A stretch of 64,000 nt of DNA from Modestobacter altitudinis (GCF_005930475.1 NZ_SJEW01000004.1:99302-163301); one strand, 5' to 3'. Shown: positions 18,094 through 28,642, numbered from the stretch's first letter. The notes: generated by a model from the letters alone, not told the origin. A program made the numbers and translations.

Positions 18094-19014
18094 TCAGAGC
18101 CCCAACGCCGTGCGTAGCTCCACCCCGCAGCTGAGGCCTTCGGCTCGAAGTCGCGGCACCGGGAAGCGCATGAGCCGGACGCCGGTCCCCTGGACGGCGT
18201 TCTGCCTGCGCAGGTCTGCCTGCCAGTCCCTCGCGGAGAGGTGGAACTGCGTCCCGTCGGCTTCGGCCCCGACCTGCTGCGCCCGCCAGTAGGCGTCCAG
18301 GTGGAAGTCGCCCAGCGGGGTGCTGATCGTCGCGTTCCACTCGGGTTCGGGCAGTCCTGCCGTCACGATCACCCGGCGCAGATCGGCTTCGCCGACCGAA
18401 CGCATGCCGCGCAGGGCATCGGTCAGCGTCTGTCTGAGCCACGGTGTCGCTCGCCGTCCGAGTGCCCGCGTCTCGCCCGCCAGCTCCGACAGGTCGGCGA
18501 GGTCCTTCTGCAGGACGTCGGAGACGACGTGCTCGACGTCCTGCCGTCGGCGCGCGGAAACGGCCACGTCGACGGCCGCACGAGCCGCCCCGGTCACCGG
18601 CAGACCCGCGATGGCGAGGTCACCGAGGGGACGTCGACTCTGGTGGACCACCACGAACCCGGTCGACTTGAGGTGCCGCCCGTGCGGCACGGACACCTCG
18701 ACCAGACCGGCGTCCTCGGGCTCGGAGTAGGCGCCCCGGACCCCGGACACCCGACGGGCGGCACGCGGCTCGTCGATCCGGGCGCGATGCAGCCACAACG
18801 CGCTCGTGTGGGACAGGCGCCCGGCCGGACCTGCCCAGGTCACCGCGACCAGGTGACGTTCCCGCCGGCTCAGCGAGCCGGAGTGCAGCACCACGACACC
18901 TGGTACCGGCTCGAGCCATCGACCGGACCGCAACGCCCGTCGGATGCGGTTCCTGTCGACACCCAGCTCGGCGAGCTCGGTGCGATGGCGGACGAACGGG
19001 AGGTCATGAGGCAC
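18094..19014 (-). CDS. AbiEi-like protein with C-terminal DUF559/restriction-like fold
   Basis: This encodes 306 residues from GTG at 19014. The N-terminal part (about 5-60: FVRHRTELAELGVDRNRIRRALRSGRWLEPVPGV) looks like the winged-helix domain of AbiEi-type antitoxins. The C-terminus has DFHLDAYWRAQQVGAEADGTQFH, then a DLRRQNAVQGTGVRLMRF strand-helix pattern as in DUF559/very-short-patch-repair-like PD-(D/E)xK folds. No toxin partner (AbiEii nucleotidyltransferase) is adjacent, so it is probably not a classic toxin-antitoxin pair. A longer start at 19092 is rejected because it would run through the hairpin at 19075-19112. Matching hairpins on both sides make the gene look like an inserted cassette. 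Function unknown. Confidence 0.72.
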   Translation of the reverse strand: MPHDLPFVRHRTELAELGVDRNRIRRALRSGRWLEPVPGVVVLHSGSLSRRERHLVAVTWAGPAGRLSHTSALWLHRARIDEPRAARRVSGVRGAYSEPEDAGLVEVSVPHGRHLKSTGFVVVHQSRRPLGDLAIAGLPVTGAARAAVDVAVSARRRQDVEHVVSDVLQKDLADLSELAGETRALGRRATPWLRQTLTDALRGMRSVGEADLRRVIVTAGLPEPEWNATISTPLGDFHLDAYWRAQQVGAEADGTQFHLSARDWQADLRRQNAVQGTGVRLMRFPVPRLRAEGLSCGVELRTALGL

Positions 19015-19074
19015 CGACGCAGCGTGGCCGTCCCGACCGGGACCGCGCTGCCGCCGTCCACAGGGCCGGCGCAC

Positions 19075-19112
19075 GGAGTCCCAGCGCATCATCTTCCGAG
19101 CGCTGGGACTCC
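19075..19112. repeat. Hairpin element, copy 2 (ATCATCTTCCGA loop)
   Basis: Arms GGAGTCCCAGCGC and GCGCTGGGACTCC form a perfect 13-bp stem around ATCATCTTCCGA. It lies 2 nt after the cca stop on the minus strand and probably terminates cca. It is nearly the same sequence, in the same orientation, as the copy at 18054. Confidence 0.85.
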
Positions 19113-19114
19113 AC

Positions 19115-20617
19115 TCAAGCCCGCGAGCGCCACCAGCTGAGCAGCTCGGCCTCGGCCTCGTCGGGCGCCAGGGGCCCGCGCTCGAGCCGCAGCTCCTTGA
19201 GGAAGCGCCACGCCTGGCCGACCTCGGGGCCGGGGGAGATGCCGAGCAGCTCCATGATCCGGTTGCCGTCGAGGTCGGGCCGGATCCGGCCGAGGTCCTC
19301 CGCCTCGGCCAGCTCCTCGATCCGCTCCACCAGCGAGTCGTAGGTCGCCGACAGCGCCGCCGCCCGCTTCCGGTTCCGGGTGGTGGAGTCCGAGCGGACC
19401 AGCACGTGCAGCCGGGGGAGGAGGTCGCCGGCGTCGGTGACGTAGCGCCGGACGGCGGAGTCGGTCCACTGGCCGTCGCCGTACCCGTGGAAGCGCAGGT
19501 GCAGGAAGGTCAGCCGGGAGACCGCCTCGACGACGTCCTTGGGGTACTTCAGCGCGGTCAGCCGCTTGCGCACCAGCTTGGCGCCGACCACCTCGTGGTG
19601 GTGGAAGGACACCCGGCCGCGGGCCTCGTGCCGGCGGGTGGCGGGCTTGCCGATGTCGTGCAGCAGCGCGGCCAGCCGCAGCACCAGGTCCGGCGACGCC
19701 ACTCCGTCCTCACCCGCCCGAGCCCCGGCCACCTCCAGTGCGATCGCCTGGTCCAGCACGATCAGCGAGTGCGTGTAGACGTCCTTGTGCTGGTGGTGCT
19801 CGTCGATCTCCATCCGCAGCGCGGACAGCTCCGGCAGGACGACGTCGGCCAGCCCGGTGCCGACGAACAGCTCGAGCGCGGCCCGCGGCGCCGGGTTCAG
19901 CAGCGTGCGGGAGAACTCGTGCTGGACCCGCTCGGCGGTGATCCGGCCGAGCTCGGGCGCCAGTGACGTCATCGCCGCCACCACCTCGTCGTCCGGGGTG
20001 AGCCCGAGCTGGGCGACGAAGCGGACGGCGCGCAGCATCCGCAGCGGGTCGTCGGCGAAGGACTCCACCGCCGTCCCGGGGGTGCGCAGCCGCCGGGCGA
20101 GCAGGTCGCCGAGGCCGCCGAAGGGGTCGGTGACCGTGCGGTCGGGGCCGAGCGAGACGGCCATCGCGTTGACGGTGAAGTCCCGGCGGGCAAGGTCGTC
20201 GACCAGGGAGGTGCCCCAGGCGACCTCGGGGTTGCGCGACTCGCGGTCGTACCGGTCGGCCCGGAAGGTGGTGATCTCCACCCGCTCGCCGCGCACCTCG
20301 GCCCCGACGGTGCCGAACGCGATCCCGGTGTTCCACGTGGAACTGGCGAACCCGCGGAGCACCCGGAGGGTCTGCTCCGGCCGGGCGTCAGTGGTCAGGT
20401 CGAGGTCACCGGGGGCCACGGGCGCGCCGGCCGACCCCGCGGCCAGCAGGGCGTCCCGCACCGACCCGCCGACCAGGTGGACCTGGTGGCCGGCGGCGGT
20501 GAAGCGCCGGCCGAGCTCGACGAGCACGGGGGAGACCTCGACCAGGTCGCGCACCGTCTGCTGCACCGCCGGCGGGACGGGCAGGGGCTCGGGACGGCGG
20601 GGCGGCTCTACGGACAC
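19115..20617 (-). CDS. cca: CCA tRNA nucleotidyltransferase with HD domain
   Basis: This encodes 500 residues. The nucleotidyltransferase head (about 30-165) contains [11 protein letters not shown] and the catalytic [13 protein letters not shown], followed by [11 protein letters not shown] and the RNA-binding block [19 protein letters not shown] metal-dependent HD domain (about 265-370) has [17 protein letters not shown] and FHHHEVVGA. It adds or repairs the 3' CCA of tRNAs. The position opposite mutT4 is the standard actinobacterial arrangement. The GTG start has no ribosome site, and a TACCCT -10 box ends 8 nt before it, suggesting a leaderless transcript. A parS palindrome lies inside the gene. 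Confidence 0.95.
   Translation of the reverse strand: MSVEPPRRPEPLPVPPAVQQTVRDLVEVSPVLVELGRRFTAAGHQVHLVGGSVRDALLAAGSAGAPVAPGDLDLTTDARPEQTLRVLRGFASSTWNTGIAFGTVGAEVRGERVEITTFRADRYDRESRNPEVAWGTSLVDDLARRDFTVNAMAVSLGPDRTVTDPFGGLGDLLARRLRTPGTAVESFADDPLRMLRAVRFVAQLGLTPDDEVVAAMTSLAPELGRITAERVQHEFSRTLLNPAPRAALELFVGTGLADVVLPELSALRMEIDEHHQHKDVYTHSLIVLDQAIALEVAGARAGEDGVASPDLVLRLAALLHDIGKPATRRHEARGRVSFHHHEVVGAKLVRKRLTALKYPKDVVEAVSRLTFLHLRFHGYGDGQWTDSAVRRYVTDAGDLLPRLHVLVRSDSTTRNRKRAAALSATYDSLVERIEELAEAEDLGRIRPDLDGNRIMELLGISPGPEVGQAWRFLKELRLERGPLAPDEAEAELLSWWRSRA
20330..20343. promoter_or_regulatory. parS-type site inside cca
   Basis: GTTCCACGTGGAAC, a perfect 14-bp palindrome identical to the two copies upstream of parA and the one at 48235. 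Confidence 0.8.
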
Positions 20618-20675
20618 GACGGTCGAGGGTAGTGGCCACCCGGGCGCGGGCCCTCGCGCGCGCTACCCTCCTGAC

Positions 20676-21149
20676 ATGGCTGGGACGGGCGGGCGGCAGC
20701 GCCCCGGCCGCCGGCTGCGCCGGGTCGACGAGACCTCGGCCGGAGGTCTGGTGGTCGCCGACGACGTCACTGGTCCCCGCGCGGCCCTGATCGGCCGCAC
20801 CGACCGCCGCGGACGCCTGCTCTGGTCCCTGCCCAAGGGGCACATCGAGGAGGGCGAGACGCCCGAGGACACCGCCGTCCGTGAGGTCGCCGAGGAGACC
20901 GGGATCCTCGGCGAGGTGGTCGCCCCGCTCGGGATCATCGACTTCTGGTTCGTCGCCGACGGCCGCCGGGTGCACAAGACGGTCCACCACTTCCTGCTCC
21001 GGGCCGTCGGTGGTGCGCTCTCCGACGCCGACGTGGAGGTCACCGAGGTCGCCTGGGTGCCGCTGACCGAGCTGGGCGGGCGGCTGGCCTACGCCGACGA
21101 GCGCGCCCTGGTGGAGCGCGCGCCGGGCCTGCTGGCCGACAGCGCGTGA
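20676..21149 (+). CDS. mutT4: Nudix hydrolase (MutT4-like)
   Basis: This encodes 157 residues. The Nudix box is complete: [20 protein letters not shown] followed by TG (G-x5-E-x7-REUxEE pattern) at about 58-80. It hydrolyses nucleoside diphosphates linked to another group; the mycobacterial counterpart MutT4 is linked to mutation avoidance, but the substrate here is not visible. ATG at 20676 is preferred because TACCCT ends 6 nt upstream (leaderless type) and the gene is divergent from cca with a short gap. Its stop overlaps the start of the DUF6049 gene by 4 nt (GTGA), so the two are translationally coupled. Confidence 0.92.
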   Translation: MAGTGGRQRPGRRLRRVDETSAGGLVVADDVTGPRAALIGRTDRRGRLLWSLPKGHIEEGETPEDTAVREVAEETGILGEVVAPLGIIDFWFVADGRRVHKTVHHFLLRAVGGALSDADVEVTEVAWVPLTELGGRLAYADERALVERAPGLLADSA

Positions 21150-23506
21150 GACGGCGGGCCGCCGGCCGCGCCGACGGCCGCCCCTCGACCCCCTCCGCGC
21201 CGCCGACGCCCCACCGGCTCCCCGGTCGAGGGCGCCGGGTCCCCGGGCTGCTGGTCGCCGGCGCTGCGCTGCTGGCCGGGCTGCCGGCGGCGCCCGCCGC
21301 TGCCGCCCCGGCGCCGGCCAGCGCACCCGACGGGCGCCCCGTGCAGATCCGGGTGGACCGGCTCGAGCCGCGCACCGTCGTCCCCGGTTCCCCGATCGAG
21401 GTCAGCGGCACCCTGGTCAACGACGGCACCGACACCTGGTCCGACCTGTCGGTCCGGGTCCAGCGCGGCGACGTGCTGACCACCCGCGACGCGCTGGTCG
21501 ACGAGCTGGCCGACCCCAGCGAGGCGACCACCGTGACGGCGCCCTTCCTCGAGCTCCCCGACGACCTCGAGCCGGGCGACTCGCTGCCGTTCAGCTACAC
21601 GACCACCGCCGACGTCCTGCAGCTCACCGCCGACGGCGTCTACCCGCTGCTGGTCAACCTCAACGGCACCCGCGAGGACGGCGACCCCGAGCGGGCCGGC
21701 CAGCTCTCCACCCACGTCGTCGTCGCCCAGCCGCTGCCCACCGCCCGCACCTCGGTCGCCTGGCTGTGGCCGATCACCGACCGCCCGCACCGCGACGCGA
21801 CCGGCGCGTTCGCCGACGACGACCTGGCCGGCGAGGTGGCCGACGGCGGCCGGCTGGACCGCGCCGTCCGGGTGGTCGAGGAGCTGCCCACCGTCCCCGG
21901 CGCCGACCCGGCCGGGACCGACCCGGCGGTCCCGGTGACCCTGGCCGTGGACCCCGCCCTGCTCGAGGAGCTGTCGCTGATGGCGGCCGGCCCGTACACC
22001 GTCGGGGACGACGACGGCGCCGGGACCGCGGACGCCGCCGACCTGCTCGACCGGCTGCGCGCCGTCGCCGACGAGCACCCGGTCGTCGCGCTGCCCTACG
22101 CCGATGTCGACGCCGACGCGCTGGTGGCGACCGGTCAGTCCGCGGTCGTCACCCGCAGCCTGCCCGGCACCGCCGAGGGCACCGCACAGCAGCCCGCCGA
22201 CGACGGCGGCGCGCTGACCCCGGCCGACCCGACCGCGGGCAGCACGGAGGCCCCCGCCGCCGGCGACGACGAGACGGGGACCGGCGCGGGAGCGGCGATC
22301 GTCCGCGAGGTCCTGGGCGTTCCGCCGCGGACCGACCTGGCCTGGGCGCCCGGGGGCGCGCTGTCGGGCACCACCCTGGACACGCTGCAGGCCGGTGGGG
22401 TGGACACCGTCGTCCTGTCCGACCAGGGGCTGTCCGACGCCGGCCGGGCCGTCGGCGCCGGCGGTGCGCCCGCCGCTGCCCGCAGCAGCCAGCACGCCGC
22501 CTCCGGCGACGTGACGACGCTGGTCGCCGACAGCCGGCTGACCGGGATCGTCGCCCAGGCCACCCCCGACTCCGGCGAGGGCCGGCTCCCCGAGCAGCGC
22601 TACCTGGCCGAGCTCGGCGCGCTGTCCCGTCAGCTGGCCGGGCGGGAGGCCGGCACGCCGCAGACCGTGCTGGTCGCCCCGCCCCGCACGGTCGACCCGG
22701 ACCCGGCCGTCGTCACGGCGATGATGGCCGACACCGTCACCCAGCCGTGGCTGGCGGCCGTCCCGGTGGACGCGCTGAGCACCGGCCCGGAGGTCGGCAC
22801 CGGCGACCTGGTGGCCGGGACGGCGGTCCTCCCGGCCGAGGGGATGACCGAGATCGCCGAGACCTCCCGGGTCCGCGACGACTTCGCCGCCGCCGTCGTC
22901 GGCGACCCGGACACCGTGCTGGCCGGCTACGACGCCGCGATCGCCCGGGCCGGCTCCGCGCAGTGGCGCGGGGACGACGACGGGTTCGCCGCCGCGGCGG
23001 CGGACCTGCGGGACACCGTCGCCGACCTGCGCGCCCAGGTGACCCTGCTGTCGCCGGTGGACGGCACCTACAGCCTGGCCTCCAGCGACGCCCCGCTGGT
23101 GCTCACCGTGCAGAACGACCTGCCCTTCGCCGTCGAGGTGCGGCTGGAGCTGCGCACCCGCGGCAACGTGGGGTTGACCACCGACGACATCGGGGTCACC
23201 ACGCTGCAGCCCTCCTCCCGCACGCCGCTGCAGGTCCCCGCGCACGTGCGGCAGTCCGGCGGGTTCGCGGTCAGCGCGCGGCTGACGACGCCCGGCGGCG
23301 GCCCGCTGGGCGAGGCCGTGACGATGCAGGTGAAGAGCACGGCCTACGGCTGGATCACCCTCGGCATCACCTTCGGCGCAGCGGCGCTGCTGGCGCTGCT
23401 GTTCCTGCGCCGCGCGGTCCGCTTCGTGCTGCAGCGCCGCCGCGGCGAGCCCGAGGACGAGTCCCCGCTCGACACCGCGGTGCCGCCCACCCGGAGCCCG
23501 GTGTGA
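21146..23506 (+). CDS. DUF6049 family exported membrane-anchored protein
   Basis: This encodes 786 residues. A signal peptide at about 30-55 ([21 protein letters not shown]) is followed by a large extracellular region with an Ig-like beginning ([30 protein letters not shown]) and a single C-terminal membrane helix (about 735-757) ending in a basic cytosolic tail. It is homologous in place and architecture to mycobacterial Rv3909, of unknown function. Sitting between mutT4 and murJ, with 4-nt overlaps at both ends, it is probably a partner of the MurJ flippase system in the envelope; that role is inference. Confidence 0.85.
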   Translation: MRRRAAGRADGRPSTPSAPPTPHRLPGRGRRVPGLLVAGAALLAGLPAAPAAAAPAPASAPDGRPVQIRVDRLEPRTVVPGSPIEVSGTLVNDGTDTWSDLSVRVQRGDVLTTRDALVDELADPSEATTVTAPFLELPDDLEPGDSLPFSYTTTADVLQLTADGVYPLLVNLNGTREDGDPERAGQLSTHVVVAQPLPTARTSVAWLWPITDRPHRDATGAFADDDLAGEVADGGRLDRAVRVVEELPTVPGADPAGTDPAVPVTLAVDPALLEELSLMAAGPYTVGDDDGAGTADAADLLDRLRAVADEHPVVALPYADVDADALVATGQSAVVTRSLPGTAEGTAQQPADDGGALTPADPTAGSTEAPAAGDDETGTGAGAAIVREVLGVPPRTDLAWAPGGALSGTTLDTLQAGGVDTVVLSDQGLSDAGRAVGAGGAPAAARSSQHAASGDVTTLVADSRLTGIVAQATPDSGEGRLPEQRYLAELGALSRQLAGREAGTPQTVLVAPPRTVDPDPAVVTAMMADTVTQPWLAAVPVDALSTGPEVGTGDLVAGTAVLPAEGMTEIAETSRVRDDFAAAVVGDPDTVLAGYDAAIARAGSAQWRGDDDGFAAAAADLRDTVADLRAQVTLLSPVDGTYSLASSDAPLVLTVQNDLPFAVEVRLELRTRGNVGLTTDDIGVTTLQPSSRTPLQVPAHVRQSGGFAVSARLTTPGGGPLGEAVTMQVKSTAYGWITLGITFGAAALLALLFLRRAVRFVLQRRRGEPEDESPLDTAVPPTRSPV

Positions 23507-25497
23507 GCGAGCCGAGGACCGACGTGCCGGCGGGGGAGCGGCCGCGGCCGGCGGCCCCGCTGCCCCCGCCGCCGTACAAGAACATCAGCCCGGTCCCCGC
23601 ACCGGCGTCCGAGGCGCCGGCCGGGCGCCCCCCGGTGCCACCGCCGGCCCGGCCGCGACCGCTGCCGCCCGTGCCGCCACCCGCCCCGCGGCAGGTCCCG
23701 GCGGCCGCCGAGGCACCCCGGCGACGCACCGGGCTGCCGCCGGTCCCGCCGCCGACCCGGGTGCGCCGGTTCGTGCCGGGACCCGACGACACCCAGCTCA
23801 TCCCCGCCTTCCCGCCGGTCCGGCACGTCCCGGACGAGGACGAGGAGCAGGTCGAGCTCCGCGAGGGCGCCCCCGGCGCCAGCGGCGGCATCCTGCGGGC
23901 GGCCGGCACGATGGCGGTGGCCAGCCTGGTCTCACGCCTCACCGGCTTCCTGCGCACCGTCGTGCTGACCGCCGCCCTCGGGTTCGCCGCGATCGGCAAC
24001 GCGTACACGGTCGCCAACACACTGCCCAACATCGTCTACGAGCTCCTGCTCGGCGGGGTCCTCACCTCGGTCGTCGTCCCGCTGCTGGTCAACGCCCAGG
24101 AGAAGGACGCCGACGGAGGTGTCCGGTACACGCAGCGGCTGATGACCCTGGCGCTGGCCGGCCTCACCGTGCTCACCGTGCTCGCGGTGCTCGCCGCGCC
24201 CGCGCTGACCTGGCTGATGGGCATCCGGGAGAGCGCGGAGAACCCCGGCCAGGTCGACCTGGCGAACTGGCTGGCCCGGATCCTGCTGGTGGAGATCGTG
24301 TTCTACGGCGTGGGGGCGCTGGCCACCGCCGTGCTGAACGCGCGGCAGGTCTTCGGGCCACCGGCCTGGGCCCCGGTGCTGAACAACGTGGTGGTGATCG
24401 CCACCGGTGTCCTCTTCCTGCTCGCCGCGGGCCCGGGGGAGCTGACCCCGCTGACCATCACCGGCGGCCAGGTCTGGCTGCTCGGTCTGGGCACCACCCT
24501 CGGCATCGCGGTGCAGGCGCTGGTCCTGCTGCCCCTGCTGGGGCGGCACGGGGTGCCGCTGCGGCCGCGCTGGGGCCTGCGCGGCACCGGCCTGGGCGAG
24601 GCCGGGACGCTCGGCGTCTGGGTCATCGGCTACGTGCTGGTCAGCCAGGTCGGGGTGGTGGTCGCCAGCGTCGTGGCCAACGCCGCCGCCGACGCCGGTG
24701 GCCTGGGACCGCTGGCCTTCAGCAACGCCAGCCTGCTGTTCCAGATGCCCTACGGGATCATCGGCGTCGCGCTGCTCACCGCGCTGCTGCCGCGGATGAG
24801 CCGGGCCGCGGCCCGCGGCGACATGGACGGCGTGGTCGCCGACCTCTCGCTGGGCACCCGGCTGTCCGCCACCGGCCTGCTGCCGGTCACCGCGCTCCTG
24901 GTGGTCCTCGGCCCTGCCGTGGGCATCGTGGCCTTCGGCCGGGGGAACGCCGACGTGCAGGACGCCCGGGGCGTCGGTGTCGCCCTCGCCGTGGGGGCCT
25001 TCGGCCTGCTCCCGATGGCGGTCACCCTGCTGCAGCTGCGGGTCTTCTACGCCATGAAGGACGCCCGCACGCCCACCCTCGTCCAGGTGGCCATGGTCGC
25101 CGTGCGGGTCCCGCTGCTCCTGCTCGTGCCGGTGCTGGTCGGGCCCGAGCACGTCGTGGCCGGGCTCATGATCGCGACGAGCGCCACCTACGTGGCCGGC
25201 TGGGTGATCGGCAGCGTCGTCCTGCAGCGCAAGCTGGGGGTGCGCGCCACCCGCGAGGCCGGTCAGGTGGTGGCCCGGATGGCGCTGGTCTCGCTGGTCG
25301 CCGGAGTGCTGGGCTGGGCTGCCGTGTCGCTGGCCGGCCGGTCGCTGGGCGAGTCGGTGCCGGGGTCGCTGGGGGCCGTGGTCCTCGGTACCGTGGTCAT
25401 CGGCAGCGCGGTGGTCGCGGGTGCCGTGCTGGTCGGCGTCCCGGAACTGCGGGACGCGGTGGCCGGCGTCCGGGCGCGGCTCGGGCGCTCACGGTGA
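23503..25497 (+). CDS. murJ: Lipid II flippase MurJ (MviN)
   Basis: This encodes 664 residues. Residues 1-120 are Pro-rich and cytosolic. The rest holds about 14 membrane helices typical of the MOP/MviN family, with conserved blocks MAVASLVSRLTGFLRTVVLTAALG, NTLPNIVYELLLGGVLTSVVVPLL and LFQMPYGIIGVALLTALLPRMS. It moves lipid II across the membrane for peptidoglycan assembly. The GTG start at 23503 overlaps the upstream stop by 4 nt. In mycobacteria the same polypeptide continues into a pseudokinase domain; here the frame stops and that part is a separate gene 70 nt downstream. Confidence 0.94.
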   Translation: MSEPRTDVPAGERPRPAAPLPPPPYKNISPVPAPASEAPAGRPPVPPPARPRPLPPVPPPAPRQVPAAAEAPRRRTGLPPVPPPTRVRRFVPGPDDTQLIPAFPPVRHVPDEDEEQVELREGAPGASGGILRAAGTMAVASLVSRLTGFLRTVVLTAALGFAAIGNAYTVANTLPNIVYELLLGGVLTSVVVPLLVNAQEKDADGGVRYTQRLMTLALAGLTVLTVLAVLAAPALTWLMGIRESAENPGQVDLANWLARILLVEIVFYGVGALATAVLNARQVFGPPAWAPVLNNVVVIATGVLFLLAAGPGELTPLTITGGQVWLLGLGTTLGIAVQALVLLPLLGRHGVPLRPRWGLRGTGLGEAGTLGVWVIGYVLVSQVGVVVASVVANAAADAGGLGPLAFSNASLLFQMPYGIIGVALLTALLPRMSRAAARGDMDGVVADLSLGTRLSATGLLPVTALLVVLGPAVGIVAFGRGNADVQDARGVGVALAVGAFGLLPMAVTLLQLRVFYAMKDARTPTLVQVAMVAVRVPLLLLVPVLVGPEHVVAGLMIATSATYVAGWVIGSVVLQRKLGVRATREAGQVVARMALVSLVAGVLGWAAVSLAGRSLGESVPGSLGAVVLGTVVIGSAVVAGAVLVGVPELRDAVAGVRARLGRSR

Positions 25498-25567
25498 CGC
25501 GGGTGTCCGGCGCACGACCCGGGGGCGCCGTCCCCGGCAGCGAGCGAGCAGGGGGTCGGCAGCGTCC

Positions 25568-27172
25568 GTGACGTCGACGACAACGGGCCTGCCCGACCGC
25601 TACCGCCCGCTCGACCAGGTCGCCCCTGACGAGGAGACCGCCACCGGGGTCATCCGCTCCTGGCGGGCCCGTGACCGGGTCCTCAACCGGGACGTGGCGC
25701 TGCGGGTGCACACCCCCGGCGGCCCGGCCGCCCGGGAGTGGATCACCCGCGCGCTGACCGCGGGTGGGCTGGCCACCCCGGCGCTGGCGATGGTCTACGA
25801 CGCCGCCGAGGGCACCGGGGGCACCGAGCCCGGCGGCGCCGCCTACGTGGTCAACGAGTGGATCGAGGGCGACCGGCTCTCCGACCGGCTGGCCACCGAC
25901 GGCCCGCTGCCCGAGCGCGAGGCCCGGTCGCTGGTGCGCCGGCTCGCCGAGGGCGTCGCCGAGGCGCACCGCGTCGGCCTGGCGATCGGCGGGCTGACCC
26001 CCGAGCACGTGGTGCTCCGGCCCGGCGGGCTGGTCGGGCTGCTGTCGGTGCCCGCCGCCAGCGGCACCGAGAAGGGCGACATCGCCGCCCTGGGCGCGCT
26101 GCTGGAGCTCTGCCTCACCGGCGACCGGCCCCAGGGCGGCGCCGGCATCGCCTCGCCCGACCTGGCCGCCCTGGTCCGCCGGGCCCGCTCCGACGACCCG
26201 GCCACCGGGCTGTCCAGCGCCAGCACCATGGTCGCGCTGCTCGCCGCGCCCCCGCGGCCCGGCACCGGCCCGCAGGAGGCCGTCCGGCCCGACGGGTACA
26301 CCGACAGCGGCTGGATGCGCCGGCTCCGCGAGCGCCGGGAGGACGTCCCCGAGGACGGCCCGGTGCGCCTGGAGCGCGGCGCCCTGCCCCCGGTACCCGG
26401 TGCGGCGCCCGGCCGGCCGCTCCCGCCGCGGCCCGCCGCACCTGCCGCCGACGAGGACGACCTCGACTGGGGCGAGACCTTCGACACCGACGACGGCGCA
26501 CCCGCCGACGAGCGTCGGACCTCGACCAGCGCCCGCCGCCGGCTGGCCGTCGTCGGGCTGCCGCTGCTCGCGCTCGCCCTGGTGATCGCCTTCGCGCTGT
26601 GGTTCGGCAACAACGTGCTGTCCGTCGCCGGCAGCGTCGACCAGGGGGGCTCCACGCCGAGCACCTCCGTCGGCGCCGGCACGACCGCCGCCCCCGAGCC
26701 GAGCACCCCGGCCGCCCCGGTGGCCGGCGCCGCCGTCCCGGTCAGCGCCGCGGCCATCTACAACCCCTTCGGCGACGGCGACCCGGAGAACGACGACGAC
26801 GTGCAGCTCAGCGTCGACGGCGACCCCGGCACCGCGTGGTCGACCGTGACCTACCGCAGGGCGGCCTTCGGCAACCTCAAGCCCGGCGTGGGCATCGTCT
26901 ACGACCTGGGCAGCGAGCAGGCCCTGTCCGGCGTCACGATCACCACCACGCTGCCCGGCTCCACCGTCGAGGTGCGCACCGGCAGCAGTCCCGACGGCGC
27001 CCTGGAGGCCTTCCCGGTCGCGGGCGCGGCCACGCTGGCCGGCACCGACGCCGTCGCCTTCAGCGCCCCCGTGACGGCCCGCTACGTGCTGGTGTGGGTG
27101 ACCGGGCTCACCGCCGTCCCGGACGGCTTCCAGGCCGACCTGGCCGAGGTCGCCGTCACCGCCGCGGGCTGA
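25568..27172 (+). CDS. Membrane pseudokinase with extracellular F5/8-type (CBM-like) domain, MurJ partner
   Basis: This encodes 534 residues. Residues 10-235 have a Ser/Thr-kinase-like fold, but key residues are lost: the ATP-binding Lys of VAxK is Arg46 (VALRVH), the HRDLKPxN loop reads [11 protein letters not shown] (141-150, no catalytic Asp), and no DFG is present. An acidic linker, one membrane helix (about 322-345) and an extracellular domain follow, with the discoidin-like pattern [11 protein letters not shown]...GVGIVYDLG. This is the layout of the C-terminal half of mycobacterial MviN (Rv3910), whose pseudokinase is phosphorylated by PknB and recruits FhaA. Here it is a stand-alone protein. 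GTG at 25568 is the likely start. Confidence 0.88.
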   Translation: MTSTTTGLPDRYRPLDQVAPDEETATGVIRSWRARDRVLNRDVALRVHTPGGPAAREWITRALTAGGLATPALAMVYDAAEGTGGTEPGGAAYVVNEWIEGDRLSDRLATDGPLPEREARSLVRRLAEGVAEAHRVGLAIGGLTPEHVVLRPGGLVGLLSVPAASGTEKGDIAALGALLELCLTGDRPQGGAGIASPDLAALVRRARSDDPATGLSSASTMVALLAAPPRPGTGPQEAVRPDGYTDSGWMRRLRERREDVPEDGPVRLERGALPPVPGAAPGRPLPPRPAAPAADEDDLDWGETFDTDDGAPADERRTSTSARRRLAVVGLPLLALALVIAFALWFGNNVLSVAGSVDQGGSTPSTSVGAGTTAAPEPSTPAAPVAGAAVPVSAAAIYNPFGDGDPENDDDVQLSVDGDPGTAWSTVTYRRAAFGNLKPGVGIVYDLGSEQALSGVTITTTLPGSTVEVRTGSSPDGALEAFPVAGAATLAGTDAVAFSAPVTARYVLVWVTGLTAVPDGFQADLAEVAVTAAG

Positions 27173-27216
27173 CGGGGGCGGGGAATGCCGCACCTGCCCT
27201 GTCCGTTGTGCCGCCC

Positions 27217-28224
27217 GTGACGAGCAACGACACCTCCCCCGGCCTGACGGTCCCGACCAGCGCCGCGCCGGCCATCCCGCCGGCCGAGCACGACGGGGTC
27301 CGTGACCTGATCATCATCGGGTCCGGTCCGGCGGGGTACACCGCGGCGACGTACGCCGCCCGGGCGAACCTGCACCCGCTGGTGTTCGAGGGCTCCCAGT
27401 TCGGTGGCGCGTTGATGACCACCACCGAGGTCGAGAACTTCCCCGGCTTCCCCGAGGGCGTCCAGGGTCCGCAGCTGATGGACGACATGCGCACCCAGGC
27501 CGAGCGCTTCGGCGCCGAGCTCGTGGCGCGGGACGTCTCCGAGGTCGATCTCACGGCTGACCCCAAGGTCGTCAAGGTCGGCGACGAGGTCCACCTGGCC
27601 CACGCGGTCATCGTGGCCACCGGCTCGAAGTACCGGTACCTGGGCCTGGACAACGAGCAGCGGCTGCTCGGCCGCGGCGTGTCGGCCTGTGCCACCTGTG
27701 ACGGCTTCTTCTTCCGCGACCAGGACATCGTCGTGGTCGGCGGCGGCGACTCCGCGATGGAGGAGGCGACCTTCCTGACCCGGTTCGCCAAGTCGGTCAC
27801 CCTGGTGCACCGCCGTCCCGAGCTGCGCGCCTCGAAGATCATGCAAAAGCGCGCCCAGGACAACGCGAAGATCCGCTGGGCGCTGGGCAAGCAGGTCACC
27901 GACGTGCACGGCGACACCACCGTCGAGGCGGTCGAGCTGACCGACGTCGCCACCGGTGCGACCGAGCAGCTGCCGGTGTCCGGCCTCTTCGTCGCCATCG
28001 GCCACGACCCGCGCACCGAGCTGTTCGTCGGTCAGCTGAAGCTGGACGACGAGGGCTACGTCGTCGTGGACCACCCGACGACCCGGACCACCATCGACGG
28101 CGTCTTCGCCTGTGGCGACGTGGTCGACCACATCTACCGGCAGGCGATCACCTCGGCCGGCACCGGTGCCGCCGCCGCGATGGACGCCGAGCGCTGGCTC
28201 GCCGAGACCTTCGACGAGCGCTAG
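27217..28224 (+). CDS. trxB: Thioredoxin-disulfide reductase
   Basis: This encodes 335 residues from GTG at 27217 (an in-frame GTG at 27208 is also possible). The FAD-binding motif is [12 protein letters not shown] (about 31-42), the redox pair is [10 protein letters not shown] (CATC), the NADPH motif is [13 protein letters not shown] and the C-terminal FAD block is [23 protein letters not shown]. It reduces thioredoxin with NADPH. The first 25 residues are a Thr/Pro-rich extension. The gene follows the pseudokinase gene by only 44 nt; the sigM and anti-sigma genes found at this spot in Streptomyces and mycobacteria are absent. A palindromic repeat starts right after its stop, before trxA. 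Confidence 0.95.
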   Translation: MTSNDTSPGLTVPTSAAPAIPPAEHDGVRDLIIIGSGPAGYTAATYAARANLHPLVFEGSQFGGALMTTTEVENFPGFPEGVQGPQLMDDMRTQAERFGAELVARDVSEVDLTADPKVVKVGDEVHLAHAVIVATGSKYRYLGLDNEQRLLGRGVSACATCDGFFFRDQDIVVVGGGDSAMEEATFLTRFAKSVTLVHRRPELRASKIMQKRAQDNAKIRWALGKQVTDVHGDTTVEAVELTDVATGATEQLPVSGLFVAIGHDPRTELFVGQLKLDDEGYVVVDHPTTRTTIDGVFACGDVVDHIYRQAITSAGTGAAAAMDAERWLAETFDER

Positions 28225-28289
28225 ACGAAGGACCCGACCGCCCCCACCACTCGCAGGCTCGCGGCGGGCCCCTGCGGCCGCGCCGTTCC
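28225..28289 (+). repeat. Post-stop palindromic repeat, copy after trxB
   Basis: It begins the base after the trxB TAG with ACGAAGGACC and shares the core GCTCGCGGCGGGCCCCTG and the ending CCGTTCC with the copies after dnaN, gnd and pknB. It lies between trxB and trxA and may set their relative expression. Confidence 0.75.
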
Positions 28290-28312
28290 ATCCCTACCGA
28301 AGGAGCATGACC

Positions 28313-28642
28313 ATGGCAGGCAAGAACACCGTGACCGTCACCGACGCCAGCTTCGCCACTGACGTCCTGGGCAGCGACAAGCCCGTCCTCGTCGACTTCT
28401 GGGCCGAGTGGTGCGGGCCGTGCAAGATGGTCGCCCCGGTGCTCGAGGAGATCGCGGCCGAGCACGCCGACAAGCTGACCATCGCCAAGCTGAACATCGA
28501 CGAGAACCCGCAGATCGCCCGTGACTACCAGGTGATGTCGATCCCGACGATGACCGTCTTCCAGGGCGGCAAGCCGGTCAAGAGCATCATCGGCGCGAAG
28601 CCCAAGGGCGCCATCCTGTCGGACCTGTCCGACTACCTGTGA
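28313..28642 (+). CDS. trxA: Thioredoxin
   Basis: This encodes 109 residues. The active site is WAEWCGPCKM (WCGPC), and the cis-Pro loop is MSIPTMTVF. It reduces protein disulfides and is recharged by TrxB, encoded just upstream. ATG at 28313 is chosen over ATG at 28307 because the AGGAG at 28301-28305 would be only 1 nt from the first but 7 nt from the second. A palindromic repeat separates it from trxB, and a strong hairpin follows the stop. Confidence 0.97.
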   Translation: MAGKNTVTVTDASFATDVLGSDKPVLVDFWAEWCGPCKMVAPVLEEIAAEHADKLTIAKLNIDENPQIARDYQVMSIPTMTVFQGGKPVKSIIGAKPKGAILSDLSDYL

